Source of the DNA: Chromobotia macracanthus
Taxonomy: Eukaryota; Chordata; Actinopteri; Cypriniformes; Botiidae
DNA length: 64,000 bases
NCBI GenBank assembly: GCA_036877525.1
Contig: JAZGTH010000008.1
Span: 10,942,001-11,006,000 of the forward strand
Reading direction: 5' to 3'
The notes beneath the pieces were generated by a model that saw only the letters and a list, made by a program, of their open reading frames with translations, ran no database searches and was not told the origin of the DNA. A program made the position numbers and the translations under genes. Position 1 is the stretch's first letter; each line of letters opens with the position of its first letter. Below, one piece after another: positions 1-9,100 of the stretch.

Positions 1-23
1 ATATGAAGTTACAAACCACCTAC

Positions 24-345
24 CAGCCCATCAGGGAACGTTCTCTGAACGTTGGCTGATGTTCTTTAGACGTTATAGAAAAGCTCTTGCAGTAACGTTA
101 GCAGAACTTCTTTTACCTTTTATATCATATAGATCAAAAATGTATTTGTAAGTGGTTAGTGGTACGTTTCGGAAACGTTAGTTTGAAAAGGTTTGAATAA
201 CGTTGTTATAACCAAACAACAACGTTTGTCCAATGTCTAAAACTGACCGTTCCTGTATAACATTTTTATAATAACATTTTAACCTTTCTGTTGCTTGATG
301 AAAACGTTAGGGAAACGTTTTTACATCCTACAATTGTTGGCAGGG
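24..345 (+). mobile_element. AACGTT-rich MITE, copy 1 (family A)
   Basis: Reference copy for a family of about 330 bp seen 15 times in this window. In this orientation the element starts with CAGCTAACAGGGAACGTTCT and ends with CCTAAAATTGTTAGCTGGG, so only about the outer nine bases (CAGCTAACA) are inverted repeats. The interior repeats AACGTT-like palindromes roughly every 20-40 bp, with a conserved block near TCTTGCAGTAACGTTAG and a central AT-rich ATATATCA segment. There is no ORF, so it is non-autonomous. The superfamily cannot be fixed by eye because the target-site duplication is unclear. This copy is full length, with a slightly diverged right end (GTTGGCAGGG). Confidence 0.7.
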
Positions 346-599
346 TACTTGGAAAGGCTCACTATTAGTATCCTGTATAACAAAATCTTAGAGAATAAAA
401 TTAATAACAGCTACCATAATAAAATGATTGTTTTTTTTGCACCATCCTTATGCAACATAAGTCTTGAAATAAGACTTAGATATAAAAACCTGATATATAT
501 CAATATAATCAATATGATTTTAATTGGGATTCACTCAAAAGTGTCGTAAAAACCATCCTCACTGTTTCTGTCGCATAGGACGCATTACTGTGTCCCAAA

Positions 600-850
600 A
601 TCATAAACATTATAAATCACCAGCAGTTCAGAAATCTCACCGGACTGACGCCGGTGTTGCCGTGATCAGGGCGGCAGCGGCGAGCGTCTGTCCCCGCTGA
701 GTGTTCGTGCCCGCACCGCCGGCAGGACACGAGCTCCGGGTTGGCACGGGCTTAAAAACTAGAAACAAACCCCGATTATATCCAACACTTGATGCCAAAA
801 ACTGCGACACCCTCCGCAATCCTGCCACCGAAATGGTCGGATAGATGAAT
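600..850. other. GC-rich patch, unassigned
   Basis: A CpG-rich patch in AT-rich surroundings. On the minus strand an open frame (828-637) starts only with GTG and runs to a good-looking donor (GTCCG followed by GTGAGA) near 643. It could be the first exon of a gene leaving the window to the left, or a promoter fragment. No protein family was recognised and no ATG is in frame, so I do not call a gene. Confidence 0.3.
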
Positions 851-1283
851 TATTTAAGAGCCCACATTCGGTGCCAATGCAATGCTATAAAATGCAATGT
901 CGGGTCGAGTTTCAATCGCATGCATCCATTGCATTACGATTATTATTCATGCACTTCTCAATCGCATGCCAATTATTATTCCTATTGGTAGCATTGAATT
1001 TTACATCAAGTATTCAGTGGGTAAAGTCTACTCCATTTTGGACTACGAGGAAGGGAGGGCTCGGCTCCGTGTTTCACCGACATCAACAGGTCATCCCGGG
1101 ACAAATGCAGCAACCGGCGGGCGAGCCAGACTGATCCGCAAGATAAGACACGATTAACCGCTTGATGTCTGAAAGCTTCGCACATCCGCTCTTCCCGTTT
1201 CAGGACGTCCTGAAACACGTACTATCCCTGTAAGCAGCATTGTGCATGGATAGAAAGTTGGAAAATTGAATGACGTGGGGAAA

Positions 1284-1356
1284 ATGCATGCATGCATGCA
1301 TGCATTCGTTCATTCGCGCATGCATGCATGCATGCATGCATTCATGCATGCATGCA
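1284..1356. repeat. (TGCA)n tetranucleotide array
   Basis: Two blocks of perfect ATGC/TGCA repeats (about 1284-1304 and 1318-1355) are separated by a short CATTCG-type interruption. The unit is self-complementary, so the array can fold on either strand. The long open frame across it (MHACIHACMHA pattern) is a product of the repeat. Confidence 0.9.
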
Positions 1357-2436
1357 CGCAGCTTTTATGTTCTCAGGAGTGGGTCGTTGTGAAGTGGTTC
1401 ATGTTTTGCAAACCCATCCCCTATACAAAGCAATAGTTGCACGCCAAAGCAATATCGTACTCCTGCACCTCTCAGCCGCCCCCGTGAAACTCGTACACAA
1501 CTGCCCCACACTGATCCACCCCCCTCGCCAAACTCACCCCCTCGCGTGCACTCGTCCGGAGAGGTTCAGGGGAGCAGGACTTCACTTTCTCGATCTCTTA
1601 CCGGCAGCCATTCATCGTGAACGAGCAGGCGAGGCGCCCGAGTGCAGAATAATCGAGGGGTGCATCATTTCTCACTCCCTTTTGGGACGCACGAAGAGCG
1701 CAGAGTCACCGATCAGACGGTCCGATGACCGATGCATTAATGTCCGATGATCGGTCTGTATGCATCAGACTCCAGTACTGCACGCAACCTCAGCTCATGC
1801 ATTAAGCAACGCACACTTTACTACGTTTTAGTAAATCACCGAGCCACATTTTACACACATGAAATATCACATACACATTCTTCACTTTATTTCTCATTTT
1901 AATACATTCATATTGCATGCACTTTCATATTTTTTTCGTAAAAAATAAAGCTGCAATCCGTGCAGGCTGAAGCCGAACCGCAACCCAAATGATAATTATA
2001 CATCATTATTAGAAACTTACTGCTGAGAATTGGGTAAAGTAAGAAAACTGTTTTGAACGATGATCCCCGAAATAAATACTTAAAATAATGCAATTTGTGC
2101 GCATGCGCAGTGCCTGATGCCTGCAGCGCGTTCTGTACCTTTGGGCCTCCGTAGGATGTTATTATGGGCCGCACATATGGTTTCTCAATGAAAGTGCACA
2201 CAAGTGCAAATATACACAATAAACAATATATTTGCAATGTATTATGCAGCAACTAAACCATCTTTAAGGGGTTTAGGTATCTGTGTTGTGTTGCAAATGC
2301 AAATGTTAGTGTTAACCAGGCTGGTTGCATGATCAGTGTATGTAAGTTAATATGGCCACAGTGGAGGTACTGTTCAAACATGATTATGTTATGTTATATT
2401 TTGATGTGCTTTTTCATTCTATGTGCTTTTGTCTTA
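1357..2436. other. gene-free interval
   Basis: 1380-1760 is fairly GC-rich, with an imperfect dyad ACCGATCA (1708-1715) / TGATCGGT (1748-1755). 1800-2436 is AT-rich with only short random ORFs. I see no splice-supported exon. Confidence 0.5.
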
Positions 2437-2442
2437 TTTATT
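2437..2442 (-). terminator. possible man2b1 poly(A) signal
   Basis: AATAAA on the minus strand, about 590 bp beyond the man2b1 stop codon. It is the first canonical hexamer I noticed downstream. A non-canonical nearer signal is possible. Confidence 0.3.
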
Positions 2443-3032
2443 TTTAATGTTGCTGTACAAATCATAGGAATTCATTTGAAATGAAACCTTTTTTTGTCAT
2501 TTTTTATGTATTTTTTACATATAAGTACATATAAGTGGGGCAAATTCTTTACATTTTGTTTTATCTTTGACATGTTCTGTTATTGCCCGGCTATTAAATA
2601 ATATCTGTAATGTCTTTGTGTTTTACCTAACATACTACGGTATTAACATATGCACATGCATTTTTAAAATCAACACTTTACCTATTACCTATTATTTCAC
2701 ACACTTCCAGAAACTTTCAGTTTCTTATGAAAGGCACAGTAGAAAACAAGAGTTTAAAAAAATTGCACACAAATAATTAAGCACAGTAAGAGATCCTTCA
2801 TTAACATTAAATAACGTTTTCTTTTTCAAACAGTTAAATAAAAACTAAACACAGATCTTTTCAAAGATCATTGCATAATAGATGTGTTGGATTATGCAAC
2901 AGGAATGCTATTGAAAATATTTTTTGTATGCATTGATGTTATTCAGTGCAGTTTAGCTCTTAGTGAATCAACGCCGGATCGTGATTGGATAATCCAGTGC
3001 TGCTCTCTGATTGGCTGTTACAGTGGTCAGCT

Positions 3033-3130
3033 CTACAGCTGGACCTTTAACAGGAAGGTACGGATCTCCATTGGGTTTAAAGTCACTTTCCACGGCGAGG
3101 GATCTCTGTTGCTGACAGGATGTTTCTTTT
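3033..3130 (-). CDS. man2b1: man2b1 exon 22 (stop)
   Basis: Last coding exon. It ends NPMEIRTFLLKVQL then TAG (3033-3035), matching the conserved tail in which the MEIRTF motif closes the enzyme. The acceptor is TTTTGCAG and the frame enters in phase 1. Confidence 0.92.
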
Positions 3131-6100
3131 CTGCAAAACAAACACAAAGAGTTTTAATTACGACTACATTATCGTTCAGATATATTTAGTTAAATTCACT
3201 ATTGCTTTAAAATGCTATATTAATTTGCCAGGTTTAAAGCTGGATTACACTACACGACTTGTAGCCCGACGTTTAAGGAGTTGTGTTAGTTGCCCACATG
3301 TTTTGAACAGTTGGAGTTGTTAGTTTTAACATATTTCTAACCTAACGTTTCATGGTCAATAAACCACAAGAGGGTGCCTGTTTTTTTTCTGTAGCTATAG
3401 TGTGTGCCGGCTTCATTTTATAATCTGTTTATAAGTCATGTACAGTGTTATCCAGACTTTCTGCTGATTTGTTACCAGTATTCCACTGCAGTCGCTTCAT
3501 ATCATTTTTCCACTGGTTTGCCCCGAGACTCATTTCAGACACTCTGAGCACCTTGAATGTAGAAAACAGCTTCTGCACAGACACAAACACGATCAGTTTA
3601 TTTTTTTAATTATGCAACATTGTGCTTTCTAATCCAAAGCAACCGACAACAGCCCTGTCCCGAATGATGCATTAGATGTTGAGTTTATGAAGTCCACAAG
3701 ACCGTAGGCTGTTTCGTTTGTCATTTTTAGGATTCAGTATGTCACTCCAGAGTGTCTATGACACACACTCCACGCAACCTTTAGCAAATAGCACAACAAA
3801 CTTCACAGCAGTCTAGTTAGGGTTAATCAGACGTTTTGGACTCAGACCAATCTACTATTTTATGTAACAGACTTCAAAAGGTTATTACCTGTTAGGGTTA
3901 GAGTGTGGGTTAGGGTTAGGTTATAGTGTTTATAACTAACAGTGTATAAAAACAGTAGAAGTCTACAGAATGTCCCCATTCACACAGATAAGTAACTGTG
4001 TTTGTGTGTCATGTATGAGGTAATGGAGTGTGTGGGATGTTTCGGTGTGTAAAATTCCAGTTAACTGGAACAGGTTGTGAGTGGGCTGATCTCCTGTTTG
4101 TTACCTGCAGGTTGACCATTACACGCTGTGAGTGGGTTTTGCTCTCTTTGGCCTGATACTGATGTTCCAGCCGAATCAGAACTGAGTCTTTGTCCCACTG
4201 AGACAGTGTCAGCAGATGAACAGCAGGGGGCAGAGCAGCCTGAAGCCCAGAGAACTATTGAGTGAACGAGAAAGAGGAAGAGGATAAGCAGAAGTGAACG
4301 ATGGGCCAGAAAGTGATAAAAACGAATCAGAAAGACTGTTAAAGAGTGTAAGTCCATAATAAATTCATTCATTCAAACCATCAGTTTGGTGTTGGCGCCA
4401 GGTGTGCCGTCCTGGAAGGAGAGGAGGGGCTGGAGCACCATACCCTGAGCAAGGGGTCTGTGGACATCTGCTGCCAGGTCTGGAGATGTGAGGGTCAAGA
4501 GCAGACGGCCACGAACAACTAAACCATCATAAAACTCTCCAGGTTCAGAAAGAGGCTCACCCACCCCCCTATAATCATCATACAGAAGTCTCCTGTGCAG
4601 CTGAAAGACAAGAGAGAGATTTAGCTAATATAGGCACGTGACAAGAATAATGATATCATTTTTGATGGTTTTGTTACAGTATATTAACTAGGGGCAAATT
4701 TGCCCTGAAACTAATCAGTCCACAGACTGATACATTTTTGTTTCAGTCATTATCTCATTTTTGTTCTTTGTTTTCCAAGTTTTATCCTTAGGCCTTGCAA
4801 GTGATGCACTTTCCACGACTCACTGTGAGTTAGAATGAAATGAATTTAATTTTACCATGATCTCCAGTGAGCCATCATAGATGCTGCTGACCCCCTGAGA
4901 GCGATCGGTCACCACTGTCAACTGCCGCTTGTCATCCTAAACACACACATTAGATTTCCAGACACGTTTATCTCAAGGCAGGTTTATGAAAATTTGAGTG
5001 ACAGCTGAAAGTAAAAATGAAGATGGGAAATAAAAGATACAAAGGAGCTGAATGACAGATCAGCAAATCAGATTCATGACAGATCATCGTTTTTAAATCA
5101 AACCTCGAATGCAGAAACAGAGTAATGAAAATAAGGTCAGGATGTTCCTGCATGACACTCGCCTTGATGTAGGCACGAGAGTTCATTGGATAGTAATTTC
5201 CGGCGATTGGCTCCGTCTGCCTCAAATCCCACGTGGGCCGATAATCTTTCCTACAAAGACAAAACAGAACTTCTTATATTAAAGCTGCAATTCGTAACTT
5301 TTGCCATCTCTGTTTGAAACATAAAAATACAGGTTACTTGGAGTTTCTTTTTAAGGACAAGCTACAAACGCTGCATCATCTACAGTACTCACACATGCTA
5401 TCTTGTAGCCGGATCTTCTTTCTGTTTACAGATGGACATTTCCCACAAAATCTGACCCGACAGCTCAAATTATAAATTAATATTGTATATACATAATCTA
5501 TATATGTATCTATATAATGTATATAATATACATTATATATACTTTATCTTTTGATTGCTATTCAGGTAAGGTAAGGAGATCGTGCTGAACACTGATCTGT
5601 TATGTACTTGCTCAAAAACTGAATTTTGTTAGTTTTTAATTTCTGAACAGCTGAGATATGTACCATACAAAATACATAAATTATAGGTTATTCTATGATG
5701 AAGCGATAAAAATGAAACTTTGACATTCAGATTCTGTTATCTGTAATTCACTTCTTCCTCATTCCTCTTTTTTAGCTCTTGTATCTCCTCACCGCCGCTC
5801 CAGAACTTCCCTGCCGTTGGAATCAGTGTAGAAATAGCCGGACGTCTTGATATCTGTATCCAGACGAGTGATCACCTCTTTCCCTAAACCATCCCTGAAA
5901 AGAGAGAGAAAGAGTTAGACTTCCACCATATTCAGACACTCTGTTAATTTTGACTTCAAGGCCACAACAACATTTGAAGGCCCTCCCATTTACAATTTCT
6001 ACCCAATAAAATACTCTAGAGCTTGACATAAATAGAAAGATGTTTATTTGTTATAAGTTTGTAATAATTTCAAGTCATGTAAATAATTTTAAGTCATCTT

Positions 6101-9100
6101 GAGGCCTGCTGGTTGAGAAACACTGCCAGGAAAATGTGTTTATGTTGACTGACATGACAGGCACTGGTCCCACAGTCCACTCCAGCTCCAGTTCCCTGCG
6201 GCCCTCGTACAAACGGACGACCTGAGACACCCACGGACCGAACCACTGTGTGACCTCTTGTACGACGCCGGATTTGGTAACAGTCTCTATATCTGCAGTT
6301 TTAGTGATGGTGAATGGGGTGGATGAGTTCGGTCTGAAGATATAAGCTCCCGACGGCTGGCCACTCCCAAAGTTATTCCCAGCGCTTGCATTATACCTGT
6401 GGAAAAACACAAACACACTGCTCAACATTTCTGTTACAACTTCCACATGCTGTTACGATCACACAAGAAAACACAAGACTTCACCCAGACGTTTTACTCT
6501 GGCTGAATGAGCATTTGCTGGCTGATCTAAGGTCAGCATTGCACACTCTGCTGAAATAACATGTCACAGAAACTGAGAGAGAGAGACACTGATTCTGAAT
6601 CAGTAGAAGTGAACTGACCAGTAGAAGTTCTGAGAGAGTTGAATAGTCTGTTGAGTTTCCAGGTTGGTCAGACTCTTCAACAAACCAGTGCTGTTATCAA
6701 AAGTCACCTTCAGAAACTGCAGACAGAGCAGTATATTATCCACACCAAAAACTTTTTAACAGGCTGGTTTGGCTACTCTCCATTACATACTACTATGTAA
6801 ATGACTGATTAATGACTAGGGAGTGCTAAGTTGGTGCACATATTTTTCCATAACATTTCCAGCTTAGTTTTCATTAACGGTTGTTCATCAGACTCTTGTT
6901 TTCCATTATGTGGCCCCTTTAAATAATATTTGTTATACTGTGAGATATTTAAATCACTGTCGTGCGTCTCCTCTCACTTTGTTCTGAATAGATGGAGCGA
7001 CTTTGTATTTGGGCTGTGGTTTCTGGAGACTCATGCTGTTGCATGGAGATAATGTATGTACTGTAGCCAAGAGGAGGAGCTTCAACCTGGAATACCAGCT
7101 CGCCTTTAGCATAACCCCTGTTCCGCCTCACTTTCTGTGTGGACCTGGACAGTGGAACCACCTGACGGAGAGCAACGGCGGTGGGGAGAGAGAGAGATAG
7201 AAAGAGAGAGAAAGACAGAGAGAAAAAGACATAAGGAGCGAGTGGAAGAGAGAGCGAGAGAGAAATGTTACTGAATTCATAATATAAATGTAACAAATTA
7301 AATCTGCTATTGTGCCATAGCTGGTGTAGACACACAGTTTCTAACCTTGCTGTCCACTGCTTTACCATTCGCATCAGTAACACTGTACTGGGAACCACTG
7401 ACAGGCAGGCGAACAGGCCAGCTTACAGCCCTGACCAGAGGATTGTACACATTCATAGAGAACTGAGAGAACCAGAAAGAGAAGATCACAATTCAGTCGT
7501 GAGGTTTTGTTGCATGTAACGTATCTTCTGGATCAAGAGTGTGTGACACCTTATGGCTGCTTTCTGTGAGTGGACAGACACTGATGTTGAGGTTCTCACA
7601 GAACACACGTGGAGCTTCAGAACCACTGAGTACAGCCAGAGAATTCCCAATCAGCACCTGGACAGTGAAGATACATGTCAGCATATCAAAACAAAGAGAA
7701 GGTACGACACAAAACTTAAAATGAAAGTGGGAGTGTTGCCCAACCATCAAGATTGTCTCCCCCATGTCTCTATGATAGTCTACATTTATGTACGTTCTGT
7801 ATTTATGCACTTGGAAAACACTTTATCCAAAGAAACTAAAAAAATGTATTTTTATCAAAATTTCACAATGCCAAAAGTCCTGGGTTCAAGAACGCATGCA
7901 CACACATAAAATGTATGCATTAAATGCACTGTGAGTTGCTTTGGTTTAAAGCATTTGTAACTCGCATAAAAGTAAACAATTTTAATTTACATTATTTGTT
8001 TAATTGTTTCGTACCTCACAATGTGCCCAGCCTGTAGCTAGTCTCATGGCGTAGTCGTACGCCACATGCTGTTTCTCCGTACCAGACACAGCATCATGAT
8101 GTTGGGCCACACCCATCGCCCTCTCTGCACCAATGAAAACAGAGCGTTCAAGAGATTGACCAATTAAACACAATTATTAAATTATTAAATAGTTCTCAAA
8201 AACAATTAATTAAACACAATCTTTGGACTTACTCATAGTGTCACTGTCTCCTTTACCGAAAGGCCCTGATCTGGACCTGGGTCCCCCGAGCACCTCCAGC
8301 TGGTTACAGGTCTAGTGGAATGAAATCCAACAGTAAGACCAACAGTAAGCCACAGTTTTGACGTTTGTGGGCGTCACCTGTAGTCGGCTGTTGCTCACTC
8401 TCTCGTATAGTTTCAGTGCCGGGCGGCTGGTGAAATAACCCGTCCAGAAGTTATGAGCGTCATCAGCATAGGGGAAAAAATCATCACTCTTCAGAGGCCT
8501 AAAAATCAGCCAGTCAGAGTAAGACAGGAAGACGTATCCTATTATACTGCAATGCAAGCTGAAATAAACTATATAGAGCATGTACACAGAATAACAAGTT
8601 GGTAAATGCATTGTCACTGTCTGTTACACTAACTAGACACTAACCACGTGAGGTTGGTTTGATGAAGCTCCTGGAGGTAGCAGGAGGGTGTCGAATAAAG
8701 CACGTTCACTTTGCCCCCATTAGCTTGCAGAGCGTTAACATATTTGATCAGCTTATCCATGTTCTTATACCAGAGGTTGGCGTTCTCATACTGGAAGTCA
8801 GAGCCCATGGTCATGATGATATGGTTTGTCTTATAAAAGTCTGCCTGGAAACATAACAATTGTAGCTACTATTAGTGGTGAAATGGGATACGAATGCAAT
8901 GATAGAATGTCCTACTTGCCTGTCATACTATGTATGTGTTCATGTATAGGAGGAGGCATGGCTTTGAAGAGCACTGGGATCTTATGCTTTAAAAGCTGGC
9001 TTGTTATTGTCTGCCCTACTTTTAAGTATTTACTCATTTACTCCAATGCAGTTCACCTACTTGACTTGAGGCAGCACCCAAAAAGTTCTGTACTATCACA

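Noticed and set aside
1284..1356. CRISPR-like regular repeats
   Set aside because: Simple tetranucleotide repeat in a vertebrate genome with no unique spacers.
1292..1750. 152-codon open frame beginning with a His/Ala/Cys repeat
   Set aside because: The start is the translated TGCA microsatellite and the rest has no family resemblance or splice support.
3893..3926. Interstitial telomere
   Set aside because: Only a few degenerate TTAGGG units; a similar pair inside MITE copy 11 (45009) shows they arise by chance.
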